From assembly GCA_963708725.1 (NCBI GenBank), contig CAVPTL010000003.1, positions 1-40,205 of the forward strand: a stretch of 40,205 nt of DNA, in the 5' to 3' direction. How positions within the stretch are numbered: position 1 is the stretch's first letter; every line of letters begins with the position of its first letter. Origin of the DNA: CAVPTL01 sp963708725. GTDB lineage: Bacteria; Actinomycetota; Thermoleophilia; Gaiellales; JAICJC01. Positions 7,831 to 16,171 of the stretch are shown piece after piece. The notes under the pieces are model-generated. The model did no database searches. It saw nothing but the letters and a program-made list of their open reading frames with translations, and had not been told where the DNA came from. The translations under genes and the position numbers were made by a program.

Positions 7831-8388
7831 ATGCGTGATGCACGCTGGGTGACCGGTGCGGGCCTCGCCGCTCTTGCGGCCGTGGTTGCGCATGCCGGTC
7901 CAGCGGGAGTATCGGATCCCCGTTCGCTCGCGGCCGCTGCCGTGGGAGCCGGGCTCGCGGCGCTCGGGCTGTCGTTCGCCGCATCCCAAACGCTGACCGC
8001 CCGGCGCCGCGCCGACGGCGTGTTGGCAGGCGCTGGGGGACAGACGATCGAGTACGCCCAAGCGCCGTTTTCGGTTGTGGTGGCCGTGATGCTCGCCCTC
8101 CAGGGCGCCGCGCACATCGGTTTGCTGCTGGCCGGCGTTCACGCCGGCGCGGGCGCCACCGCGGCTCCTGCCCTGCACATCGTGCTGGCGATCGCCGCGG
8201 CCTGCATCGTCGTCTTGGCCGATCGCGCGGTTGCATCGGCCTGTGCCGCTCTCGAGCAGGTGGTGGCGGGCATGCTCGAGCTGCTCATCGCGGTCACTCC
8301 ACGAGCACTGCCCGAGCCCGCACTGATTCCGGTTCGACGACCGGACACTCGGCCGTTTTCGGGACGCGCGCCGCCGCCCTGGGCCTGA
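7831..8388 (+). CDS. Membrane protein of unknown function
   Basis: 185 residues with about four hydrophobic segments (near 5-20, 32-50, 74-98 and 105-131) separated by short loops, and a proline/arginine-rich C-terminal tail. It belongs to no family I can name. The ATG at 7831 is chosen because the longer frame starts inside the palindromic repeat. A weak CATACT -10-like element lies 6 bases upstream. It is the first gene before the copper-type block on the same strand, so co-expression is possible. Confidence 0.65.
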   Translation: MRDARWVTGAGLAALAAVVAHAGPAGVSDPRSLAAAAVGAGLAALGLSFAASQTLTARRRADGVLAGAGGQTIEYAQAPFSVVVAVMLALQGAAHIGLLLAGVHAGAGATAAPALHIVLAIAAACIVVLADRAVASACAALEQVVAGMLELLIAVTPRALPEPALIPVRRPDTRPFSGRAPPPWA

Positions 8389-8431
8389 CCGTGACCGCGC
8401 GCCCAAACGGCGCACGACCAACGAGGCACCG

Positions 8432-8960
8432 ATGACTGCTGCACTGGCAGTCCTGCTCGCCGTGCTGGCCGCGGCGCTCGGACTGCCCCATTCGACGAAC
8501 ACCGCCGTCCCGACTCCGATCGGGGTCGGGCTCCGCTATACCCTCGCACCGGGTCCGCCCCGCGCGGGACTGCGCGACCCATGCCTCGCCGGGCGCACGG
8601 CCCGGTTCGCGACCCATGTGGAACTGTTTGCACGGGGGCGGGCGATGCTGCTGCCAGTCGGCATCGGAAGCGCGCCGGGGTGTCGTCACAGCTTGTGGAC
8701 GAGCGAGCCGACCGGAGTGATCCACGTCGGCGCCGGCACCGCGACTTTGGGCCGGTTGTTTGCGATCTGGGGACAACCACTCACGTCGCATCGGCTGGCG
8801 GGGTTCCGCTCCCGGCGGCCGGTACGCGTGTACCTGGATGGCCGGCGGGTCGCGGAGTCACCCGGGCGGCGTGCGGCTGCGTCCGCACGGCGAGGTCGTC
8901 GTCGAGCTTGGCCGGTATATCCCGCCGCATCGGTTCTATCTCTTCCCGGAGGGCACATGA
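8432..8960 (+). pseudogene. Secreted protein of unknown function, interrupted by a +1 frameshift
   Basis: The first frame codes a signal-like N terminus, then blocks THVELFARGRAMLLPVGIG, TGVIHVGAGTATLGRLFAIWGQPL and RPVRVYLDGRRVAESPG, a pattern seen in small secreted actinobacterial proteins. After about 8863 this frame becomes Arg/Ala-rich nonsense, while the +1 frame gives GGVRLRPHGEVVVELGRY and PPHRFYLFPEG, the expected C terminus, ending at TGA 8958-8960. That stop overlaps the next ATG (ATGA), as in an intact operon. The span is 529 bases, one more than a multiple of three. The switch fits best at CCC-GGG (8861-8866). Without a shift the frame runs on through the lipoprotein gene to 9805. 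Sequencing error, mutation and programmed shift are all possible. Confidence 0.7.
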
Positions 8961-9805
8961 AACGCCTCGTGGCGCTTGGCGCAGCGGTGATCACCCTGGT
9001 GGCCGCCGGCTGCGGAAGTGGTGGCGCGTCACCGGCGCCGCCGTCGATCGCTCCAGCGCTTCAGTACTCGCTTGGCGGGTTTCGTCCCGCCGCGGCGAAG
9101 GTTGGTAGGCCGACGACGATCGCCTTCACGGTGATCCAGCCGGACGGAAAGCCTCTAACCCACTATCGCACCGGCCCCGGGCCGCATACCGGGGTGCATC
9201 TGATCCTCGTTCGCGACGATCTCAACACGATCATCCACAAGCATCCGCCGATCTCCAAGACCGGGCGGGTGCGCGAGACGGTGAAGTTCACCGAGCCCGG
9301 CCCCTACCGCGTCCTGATCGACATCTACCCGGCGTCGAAGGGGCCTGGATACAAAAACCTCCAGCTCACCCAGAACGTGAGGGTTGCCGGAAAGTACACG
9401 CCCGAGCCTCTGCCGCCCTTCTCGCACACGGTGGTGGACGACGGCTACCGGTTCACCATGGGGAAGGTGCCAAAACTCCATGTGGCCGAGGCCTCGCTGG
9501 TGAAGGTCACCGTGACCGATCCCGATGGTCACCCGGCCGTCTTCACACCCTGGTTCGGGGCGCTTGCCCACGCGATCTTCTTCCACAAGAGCGACCTTGC
9601 CTACTTCCACACCCACGTGTGCGCTCCGGGTCTCGCCGGATGCACGAGCATCGTCGGCGGCTCGACGATCTCGGGCACCTCCGCCGCCCCCGGCGTGCTT
9701 CACGTCGGGGTGCTGTTGCCCGAGGCGGGGATCTGGCGGCTGTTTCTGCAGTGCCAGGTCGACGGCAAGATCCTGACCGCGCCATTCACCCTCACCGTTC
9801 GGTGA
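8957..9805 (+). CDS. Lipoprotein of unknown function in copper-type block
   Basis: 282-residue lipoprotein: n-region MKR, hydrophobic core and lipobox VAAGC with C19. The mature part has two beta-rich halves. It is rich in histidines in patterns HTGVHLILVRDD, IIHKHPP and SDLAYFHTHVC, which could bind metal, plus cysteines at CAPGLAGC and in LFLQCQV. The ATG has GGAGG upstream (8948-8952). The position directly before a YcnI-like and a CopC-CopD gene suggests a role in extracytoplasmic copper handling, but I do not recognise a named family. Confidence 0.75.
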   Translation: MKRLVALGAAVITLVAAGCGSGGASPAPPSIAPALQYSLGGFRPAAAKVGRPTTIAFTVIQPDGKPLTHYRTGPGPHTGVHLILVRDDLNTIIHKHPPISKTGRVRETVKFTEPGPYRVLIDIYPASKGPGYKNLQLTQNVRVAGKYTPEPLPPFSHTVVDDGYRFTMGKVPKLHVAEASLVKVTVTDPDGHPAVFTPWFGALAHAIFFHKSDLAYFHTHVCAPGLAGCTSIVGGSTISGTSAAPGVLHVGVLLPEAGIWRLFLQCQVDGKILTAPFTLTVR

Positions 9806-9821
9806 GGTTCAAGGAGATCAT

Positions 9822-10411
9822 ATGCGCAATCTGATTCGTCGTACGATCGCAATCGCCGGGGTCAGCCATGGTGGCGACGTTCGGGCTTTGCGTCGTCGGC
9901 ATGGGCGCATGCAGCGATCAGTCCCCCAACCGCTGAAACCGGCGTTTTGCAGCAGTTTACGCTCGCTGTTCCGACCGAGGAAGACAACGCCACCACCACC
10001 GAGATCCAGCTGACCGTGCCCGACGGGGTCGCCATCGACTCGTTCGAGCCCGAGCCCGGGTGGACTCGCAGCGTCAAGGCGACGGGCACGGGTGAAGACG
10101 CCATCGTCAATCAGGTGACGTGGACAGGCGGGACGGTGCCGACCGACGAGGACTCGGTGTTCCGGTTCCAGGCGACGCTTACCGGCGGCTCCAAGACCTA
10201 CACCTTCGGTGTTCGCCAAACCTACTCCGACGGCACCGTGGTGGAGTGGACTGGGGATGAGACGTCCGATACGCCGAGCCCGACGATCAAGGGTGTCTCG
10301 TCGCTGGGTAGCACCTCCAACACCCTGCCGATCATCGCCATCGTGCTTGGCGCGATCGGAGTCTTGCTCGGTGCGATCGCGCTGTTCTCGGGGAGACGTT
10401 CACTGACATGA
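9822..10411 (+). pseudogene. YcnI-like DUF1775 copper protein with two apparent +1 frameshifts near the 5' end
   Basis: From 9905 one frame reads AHAAISPPTAETG and then QQFTLAVPTEEDNATTTEIQL, a clear DUF1775/YcnI domain. The first histidine is at the position where the mature family protein begins and binds copper. The domain runs through GWTRSVKATG and TFGVRQTYSDGTVVEW to a C-terminal membrane helix and SGRR. The signal peptide is split: MRNLIRRTIAIAGVS in the first frame from ATG 9822, then MVATFGLCVVGMGA in the +1 frame, then the YcnI frame. The span of 590 bases has two extra bases. Changes fit at about 9866-9868 and 9901-9905. Translation from an internal ATG at 9947 would lack the export signal and the copper-binding histidine. 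Confidence 0.75.
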
Positions 10412-12141
10412 ACCGACGGGTGCGGCTCGCAGTGGTCGCCGTGGTGCTCGCCGCGGCCGGGGCGTTCCCGGCCGTGGCGTCGGCCCACGCCGTGCTCGAG
10501 CGCACCACTCCGGTGGCCAGCGCCACCGTGCCGGCCTCGCCCCCTCGGGTCACGCTGACGTTCGACGAGGCGGTGGAGCCGCGGTTCGCGGTGATTTCGG
10601 TCACCGACGCAGGCGGCCATCAGCAGGTGGTGGGTACGCCGTACGCGGTCCCCGGCGACCCCGACACACTCGCCATCAACGTGAAGCATCTGCCCCAGGG
10701 CTGGTACCTCGTCTACTGGCGGGCAATCTCGGCCGACGGCCACCCGGTGCGGGGAGCGTTCACGTTCGCGGTTGGCCCCAACCCCGGCGCCGCTCCCCAG
10801 TTCGTGATTCCCTCGCTGAGCGAATCGGCGGCGACGCCGGAGCTGGTGTTCGTGCGCTGGCTGGTGTTTCTCTCGATCATGATCGCCGCCGGTCTGTTCG
10901 TGTTTCGGGCGCTGATCGCCCGCCGGGCCCTGGTCGACTCGCCCGCTGCAAGCCGGGCCGTGAACCGTGCCCTGATCGTGGCCGTGGCCGCGGCCCTCGT
11001 GGCAGCGCCGCTCTACATGGTCGTGACAACCGCGGAGTTTGCCCAGCATTCGGTGATCGATCTGGGCGGAGTCGTGCCGCTGATTCGCGACTCCGCACTG
11101 GGACGGGCGCTGGAGGATCTGGAGCTGGTGACGATCCTGTTCGGGCTGGCAGCTCTGGTCACGATCAAGCTCGATCGGCCCGAGCGGAAGCAACGCTCGG
11201 TCGCGGAGCTGCTTGCGCTCACCGGAGCGCTGCTCGCCGGCGCCGCCATGCTGGTCGTTCCAGGGCTCTCGGGGCATGCCGGGCAAACCTCACCGGCGGC
11301 GCTTGCCCTGGCGCTTGACTGGACACACCTCGCCGCCGGGTCGGTGTGGATCGGAGGACTGATCGCCGTGACACTGACCGCGGCCCGCACCCCGGCCGAA
11401 GCCCGCTTGCGGGTGCTCGGCGGCGCCGTGCCGCGGTTCTCGATCGTCGCCCTGGTGTCGGTGGTGGTCTTGATCGCGTCGGGCACCGGCGCCTCGATTC
11501 TGCACCTGCCCACGCTCGCGTCGCTGTGGCAGACGTCGTACGGCAAGGCGATCCTGGTCAAGGTGGCGATCCTGGTGATCACGATCCTGGTCGCCTCCGT
11601 GAACAATCGCCGCTCGGTTCCGCGCCTGAAGTCGGCCCTTACCCGTGACGACGCCGTCGGCGGTTCGACGGCGATCGGCCTGCTGCGGCGCACGGTTGGA
11701 GTCGAGATCGTGCTGGTGCTCGGCATCATTCTGGCGGCGATGGTCTTGACCAGCCTGCCTCCACCAGCCAAGGCACTCGCCGAGGTGGGGGCAATCGACG
11801 CCCACGTCGGCCCGGGGGCGGTGACCACGGTCGTGAATCACGGGTCATATCGGGCAACCATCACGATCGCGCCGAACAAGGCGGCGGCTCCGAACAAGTT
11901 CGAGCTCCAGCTGACCGACCACGGTACGCCGGTTCAGGGCGCGACCGTGATTCAGCGGTTCCTGATGCTCGATATGGAGATGGGCACCCAAAGCTACGTG
12001 ATGCGCGAGGCCTCGCCCGGCGTCTACCGTCTGGTGCGCCCCGCGCTCGTCATGGTTGGTCACTGGGGGCTCCAGTTCCAGATCGCGCCCAAGGGGGCGC
12101 CGCCGTTTGTGATCACGCTCGAGGACCACGCGGAGGGCTGA
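10408..12141 (+). CDS. CopC-CopD fusion, copper resistance/uptake membrane protein (YcnJ-like)
   Basis: 577 residues. The signal peptide ends ...VASA, and the mature protein begins HAVLERTTPVA, the CopC copper-site histidine (H27). The CopC domain (to about 130) ends with GHPVRGAFTFAVG. Then about eight membrane segments form the CopD domain, followed by a C-terminal periplasmic beta domain (about 460-577). CopC binds copper outside the membrane and CopD is thought to move it across; YcnJ of Bacillus is the related fusion for copper uptake. The start overlaps the end of the YcnI gene (ATGA). This gene is intact, although genes on both sides are frame-disrupted. Confidence 0.9.
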   Translation: MNRRVRLAVVAVVLAAAGAFPAVASAHAVLERTTPVASATVPASPPRVTLTFDEAVEPRFAVISVTDAGGHQQVVGTPYAVPGDPDTLAINVKHLPQGWYLVYWRAISADGHPVRGAFTFAVGPNPGAAPQFVIPSLSESAATPELVFVRWLVFLSIMIAAGLFVFRALIARRALVDSPAASRAVNRALIVAVAAALVAAPLYMVVTTAEFAQHSVIDLGGVVPLIRDSALGRALEDLELVTILFGLAALVTIKLDRPERKQRSVAELLALTGALLAGAAMLVVPGLSGHAGQTSPAALALALDWTHLAAGSVWIGGLIAVTLTAARTPAEARLRVLGGAVPRFSIVALVSVVVLIASGTGASILHLPTLASLWQTSYGKAILVKVAILVITILVASVNNRRSVPRLKSALTRDDAVGGSTAIGLLRRTVGVEIVLVLGIILAAMVLTSLPPPAKALAEVGAIDAHVGPGAVTTVVNHGSYRATITIAPNKAAAPNKFELQLTDHGTPVQGATVIQRFLMLDMEMGTQSYVMREASPGVYRLVRPALVMVGHWGLQFQIAPKGAPPFVITLEDHAEG

Positions 12142-12149
12142 GGGAGCTG

Positions 12150-12843
12150 ATGTCGCAGAAACCGCCAGAATCACAGCGCTCCGGGGTCATTTTGACCGCG
12201 GCAGTGGCCGCGTTCGTGGCCGGAGTGGTGGCGCTGGTCGTCGTCCTGTTCCTGGCCTCTGCGGTGACCGGATTTGCGGACGGCGACCCACCCAGCGACT
12301 ACCTGCTGGGCCAACAGGTCTACCTGCCGCTCAATCCGCCGTCGGCCGCGAGTGGCCAGGAGTTGAAGGCGGTGGTCGCGGCCGCGAATAACGACGGCTA
12401 CACCATCCGGGTGGCCGTGATCCAGGCGCCTCAGGATCTCGGTTCGATCCCGCAGCTGCTCGGAAAGCCGCGTACCTATGCGAAGTTCCTCGGGGCGGAG
12501 ATCGCTTTTGCCTACAAGGGCCGGCTCTTGACCGTCATGAGTAACGGCTTCGGCATTTCGCAGAACGGTGGTAAACGGGTGCCGAACGGCTACCAGCAGC
12601 TGCGCGCGGTGCCTGCTCCCGGCGGGCTCGTCACCCGATGCACTGACCGATGCCGCCACCGCCGCGGTGCGCCACCTCGCCGCCGCCAACGGTCACCCCC
12701 TGCCCCAGAACCTGCCCGGCGTTTCGACGTCGTCAGGGCCGTCGTTTGTGTCGAAGTACCGCACGACCATCGGCGCCGCCGCCCTGATTCTCGGTGGGGC
12801 GGCGGTCGCCGGTGGCGTGCTGTTGTTCTCGCGCCGCCGCTAG
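12150..12843 (+). pseudogene. TPM-like membrane-anchored protein interrupted by a +1 frameshift
   Basis: ATG 12150 (GGGAG upstream) starts a product with an N-terminal membrane helix, then an extracytoplasmic domain containing VVAAANNDGYTIRVAVIQAP and GRLLTVMSNGFGI, resembling TPM-type domains. After about 12618 this frame becomes Arg-rich nonsense. The +1 frame continues sensibly with SSPDALTDAATAAVRHLAAA, a linker and a C-terminal helix ending LLFSRRR at TAG 12841-12843. The 694-base span has one extra base. A CCC codon followed by GG lies at 12618-12622, in the same phase as the shift site in the 8432 gene. The stop overlaps that of the convergent antiporter. Confidence 0.7.
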
Positions 12844-14180
12844 GCGACGGTTTCGGGTTCCACGGCGGCGGTGGTCTCGGCGACCTCATCGGGGCGCGTC
12901 AGCAGCCGGTGGCGCGGCACCCGCTCGAGCCAGGCTCCGGCGGCGAGTGACGTGAGGATCGCCAGTAGCACCAGCACCGCGAAGAAGTTCGAGTCGATGA
13001 TGCCGGCGGCAAACGCGGTCGAGGCGACCACGATTCCCGGGCCACCGCGGGCGTTCATCGCGACGGACAGATTCAGAGAGCTGAAGTTGTCCTCGCCCGC
13101 GGCGCGGGCTCCGAGATACACGCTGGCGGCCTTGATCAGGCAGGCTGCGAGCAGGAACCAGATGAAGAACACGACGTCGAAGTTGTGGATCAGGTCGAGT
13201 CCCAGCCCGATCCCGGCGAAGTACACCGGGATGAAGAACGCGAGCGAGAAGCTTCGGATCGCAAGTGTTGCCTGCGACGGCTTGGTTTCGGTCGCCGCCA
13301 CCACGATCCCCGCGACGAACGCACCGAAGAAGGCTTCGAGCCCGAGCATCAGGGCGGCGGCGGTCGCCAGGATCATGAAGGTCAGCTGGTGTGCAACCGG
13401 CGTGGCGCGCTGAATCACGTTGACCTCGAGGCCCCCGATCCAGCGGTAGGCCGGCGGGCCGGCGATCAGGAACACCGCCAGGAACGCCAGCGTCATCACC
13501 ACGTGGTAGATCAGATCCTGGTTCGAGCCACCCGTGATGTTGAGGGCCGACGGCAGGCCGAACAGGGTGCTGCCCGTTCCGCCGGCGTAGCCGATGGCGA
13601 CGGCGAGCACCACGTACAGGACGAGATCCTCGAGCACCGCCACGCCGAGCACGACGCGCGCAAACGCGGTGTCGAGGATGCCGATGTCGTGCATGATCCG
13701 CGAGATCACGGGGATACTCGTGATCGCCAGGGCGATCGAGAACACGAGCACAAACGAGGTCGTGTTGCCGTTCGGGCCCCACAGGCTCTTCTGATCGATC
13801 AGCTGCGAGATGCCGAGACCGGCGATGAACGGGATGCACATACCGGCGGCGAAGACCGCGCCGACAGTGCGGCGCTCCCCGCGGTGAAAGACGGTGCGAA
13901 GCTCGGATCCGGCGATGAACAGGAGCAGCAGCAGGCCGAGCTGGTACACGGCGCCAAGAACGACCGGCGTGGAGCCTTCGGTCGGGAACACCCACGACTG
14001 CGCGGTCGGCCACAGGTACCCGAGCACCGTCGCTCCCAGCAGCAGACCACCGAGGATCTCTCCGATCGCGCGCGGCTGGCGGAACCGGACGAAGAGGGAG
14101 CCCATACCGTGCGCACACAGCAGGATCGCTGCAAGGGCGATCAGCGTGTGAGCGAGGTCAGCTGTTGCGAGAGATGTCAC
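12840..14180 (-). CDS. Cation:proton antiporter, CPA2/KefB-like membrane domain
   Basis: 446-residue integral membrane protein with about 12-13 hydrophobic segments. Seen: an early FVRFRQPRAIGEILGGLLLG block, typical of CPA2 exchangers; LGLLLLLFIAGSEL; and LVFSIALAITSIPVISRIMHD with the unwound-helix region, then VLGVAVLEDLVLYVVLA carrying the ED pair, and MNARGGPGIVVAST near the end. There is no C-terminal TrkA-N domain. The ATG lies 23 bases inside the end of the sulfotransferase gene, so the two are coupled. The ion (Na+ or K+) is undetermined. Confidence 0.9.
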   Translation of the reverse strand: MTSLATADLAHTLIALAAILLCAHGMGSLFVRFRQPRAIGEILGGLLLGATVLGYLWPTAQSWVFPTEGSTPVVLGAVYQLGLLLLLFIAGSELRTVFHRGERRTVGAVFAAGMCIPFIAGLGISQLIDQKSLWGPNGNTTSFVLVFSIALAITSIPVISRIMHDIGILDTAFARVVLGVAVLEDLVLYVVLAVAIGYAGGTGSTLFGLPSALNITGGSNQDLIYHVVMTLAFLAVFLIAGPPAYRWIGGLEVNVIQRATPVAHQLTFMILATAAALMLGLEAFFGAFVAGIVVAATETKPSQATLAIRSFSLAFFIPVYFAGIGLGLDLIHNFDVVFFIWFLLAACLIKAASVYLGARAAGEDNFSSLNLSVAMNARGGPGIVVASTAFAAGIIDSNFFAVLVLLAILTSLAAGAWLERVPRHRLLTRPDEVAETTAAVEPETVA

Positions 14181-15156
14181 CGGACTCCTTTACCTGGGTT
14201 GAGAGCTCTTCGTCTGAGTAGAACAGCCGTGCGACGTCGGCGGTTCGTTCGATCACCAGCTCCTGCTCTTCAACGGTCAGGCGCTTGCGCCACGCCCATG
14301 CGTTGGCGCGGCTATCCATGGGTTGGAACGCCGTCCGTGACAGGCCGACGCGGCCCCACGGGTTGCTACGGCGCGAGTCCTGCGGGCTCGTGGCCGTTCT
14401 GATTGCGGTTTCGGCGTCGGTGCTGAATTTCATGCCGAGGCGTTGATACAGGTCACGAAAGCCTTCGACCGGCCGCTCGGCGAGATCTTCGTAGCGCACC
14501 ACGATCGCGTCGGAGTGATGCTCGGCGTCCTGGGCAATGGCCGAGTGGATCAGCCGGTAGAGCAGACAGCCGTGGGCGAAGACGTCGAACGGCTCGGCCA
14601 GTGTGCGGTCGATGTCATCGCTGAACTCGGAGAGATACGCCTTCCGCAGTTCTGGCTGAGCCGCGATGTCGGGCAGGTTGTCGCTCCAGCGGGTGCCGAT
14701 CCGCTTGAGGCTCGAGAGGATGCCCGCCGGGTGCCGAACGAGGTAGACCACACGGCAGCCCTGCTTATCGGCCAGCCAGCGCGATGCAAACACGCAGTAG
14801 GGATCGTCGAGGATCGGCCGCGAGTGGCGCATCCGACCGGCGGTGAAGGTCGACAGGTACTTGGCCATCTTGGCGAGGTCGTACGGGGCCTGGTTTGCCC
14901 GCAGCTCGGATCCGACGTGGTAGCGCAGCCGAAGCATGTCGCGAAACCCCGGGCCGTAATCGGCCTGGTTGTGCTCGCCGATGTACTGGTAGGAGAGCGG
15001 TGCCGGCACCCGCAGGATGCCGGGCGAGAGCCCAGGAGGATGACGGCGGTTGAGCGGCTCGTTGAGATGAACGGCGTCGCCGCCGGCCACGAGCATCAGT
15101 GCCATCCAACTGCCTCCCGAGCGGGCCATGCCCGTCGCGAGCACAGGTTGGGTCAA
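14158..15156 (-). CDS. Sulfotransferase family protein
   Basis: 332 residues resembling PAPS-dependent sulfotransferases. The N-terminal GMARSGGSWMA is the phosphosulfate-binding loop (about residues 9-19). CRVVYLVRHPAGILSSLKR is the 3'-phosphate motif with its Arg and Ser; VVRYEDLAERP follows. The start is TTG, sharing bases with the TGA of the histidine phosphatase (TTGA), which implies translational coupling. The acceptor is unknown. In this family related proteins also occur in polysaccharide and lipid modification. Confidence 0.82.
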   Translation of the reverse strand: MTQPVLATGMARSGGSWMALMLVAGGDAVHLNEPLNRRHPPGLSPGILRVPAPLSYQYIGEHNQADYGPGFRDMLRLRYHVGSELRANQAPYDLAKMAKYLSTFTAGRMRHSRPILDDPYCVFASRWLADKQGCRVVYLVRHPAGILSSLKRIGTRWSDNLPDIAAQPELRKAYLSEFSDDIDRTLAEPFDVFAHGCLLYRLIHSAIAQDAEHHSDAIVVRYEDLAERPVEGFRDLYQRLGMKFSTDAETAIRTATSPQDSRRSNPWGRVGLSRTAFQPMDSRANAWAWRKRLTVEEQELVIERTADVARLFYSDEELSTQVKESGDISRNS

Positions 15157-15854
15157 GACGCGGCTTTCACGGCCGACGACCGAAACAGGTACGTGCCGGA
15201 CTTGCGTGGGTCGGGGTCGCTGCGATCGACCGGCTGGGCCAGCGAGATCCGCCCGTCGGTGACGTCGAACACCACGGCCGAGGCGGTCGGCATCGCGAAC
15301 TGCCAGTCGTGCTCGGACACGCCGGCAACCCGAAGCACCGCCAGGCGCACCATCACGCCGTGCGAGACGGCGGCAACGCTCGCGCCGGTGGCGTTCGCGC
15401 GGCCGATCTCCTTGAGCGCGGCGACGACTCGGTCGGCGGCGTTGGCGACGGCCTCACCCTCGGGGCAGACGGCCAGCTCGGGGGCGTTCAGGTACCGCTC
15501 GAAGGCCTTGGGATCGTGCTCGGCCGACTCCTCTTTGGTCAGCCCTTCCCAGACGCCGTAGTCGAGGTTGATGAGATTGTCGAGCGGCTTGACCGGACCT
15601 GCCTGATTGAGGGTCGTGATCGCCTCTCCGACCTCAATCGCGCGCCGCAGGGGACTCGAGTAGACGGCGCTCAGTCCAGCGTCGGCGAGGCCGTGTGCGG
15701 CGTCCTGCGCCTCCTGGCGGCCCACCTCGTCGAGAGGAACTTCGAGCCGGCCCCGAAACCGCACCTGAGTGTTCATGACGGTGCGTCCGTGGCGAACGAG
15801 ATAGATGCGGCAAGTCTCGGGTGCGACGGCGTCGAATCGGGTTGTAGCGTCCAT
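15153..15854 (-). CDS. Histidine phosphatase family protein (phosphoglycerate mutase-like)
   Basis: 233 residues. Seen: the catalytic motif YLVRHGRT with phospho-accepting H22; SAVYSSPLRRAIE with the second substrate arginine; GVWEGLTKEE; and VAAVSHGVMVRL with the second catalytic histidine. A GGAGG lies about 8-10 bases upstream of the ATG. It is the first gene of a three-gene minus-strand operon with the sulfotransferase and antiporter. A 3'-phosphonucleotide or sugar phosphate substrate would suit the sulfotransferase neighbour, but this is only a suggestion. Confidence 0.92.
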   Translation of the reverse strand: MDATTRFDAVAPETCRIYLVRHGRTVMNTQVRFRGRLEVPLDEVGRQEAQDAAHGLADAGLSAVYSSPLRRAIEVGEAITTLNQAGPVKPLDNLINLDYGVWEGLTKEESAEHDPKAFERYLNAPELAVCPEGEAVANAADRVVAALKEIGRANATGASVAAVSHGVMVRLAVLRVAGVSEHDWQFAMPTASAVVFDVTDGRISLAQPVDRSDPDPRKSGTYLFRSSAVKAAS

Positions 15855-16171
15855 CTACAGGGATCCTCCAGGAGCAAGAATTACGGGAATGTCCTTAAGC
15901 CTACGAGCGTTTCCGCCCGAAGTCGAGATGTGTCCACGTGGTTACGTGGTCTCTTTAGCAACGCCATGAGTGTCCCACTTCGGCTCCAGCGTGATCGATT
16001 CGCCTCGGGATATGTGCGGGCTCGCACTCGGCGAACTCTTTCCGCAAGGCCGCGACGGAGTAGAACAGACGTCGACGAATGTGTCAAGTCTGTAACGATT
16101 GTAGGGTTCGGCGCGTTCTCCAACACGAGTTTTGTGCAGTACATAACCCGTAAACTCTCAAGGCACACCTG
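15855..16171. other. 317-bp intergenic region with long leader of the phosphatase operon
   Basis: No convincing gene; a 95-codon minus frame here has no recognisable features. It holds a minus-strand promoter candidate (16059-16087) and a hairpin CCACGT-GGTT-ACGTGG at 15934-15949 within the predicted ~200-base leader. The ribosome binding site of the phosphatase is at its low-coordinate end. The high-coordinate end abuts the SGNH gene stop. Confidence 0.5.
16059..16087 (-). promoter_or_regulatory. Promoter candidate for the phosphatase-sulfotransferase-antiporter operon
   Basis: On the minus strand, TTGACA (16087-16082), a 17-base spacer and TCTACT (16064-16059). The -35 is consensus and the -10 moderate. 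Transcription from about 16052 would give a leader of around 200 bases to the start at 15854. Confidence 0.5.

Noticed and set aside
8432..9805. A single 457-residue fusion protein
   Set aside because: The linker region 8866-8956 is Arg/Ala-rich in that frame while the +1 frame gives a sensible C terminus and an ATGA overlap; the lipobox of the downstream gene would also be internal and useless.
15881..16168. 95-codon minus-strand frame in the 317-bp intergenic region
   Set aside because: No ribosome binding site, no domain, and composition unlike neighbours; it overlaps a likely promoter for the phosphatase operon.
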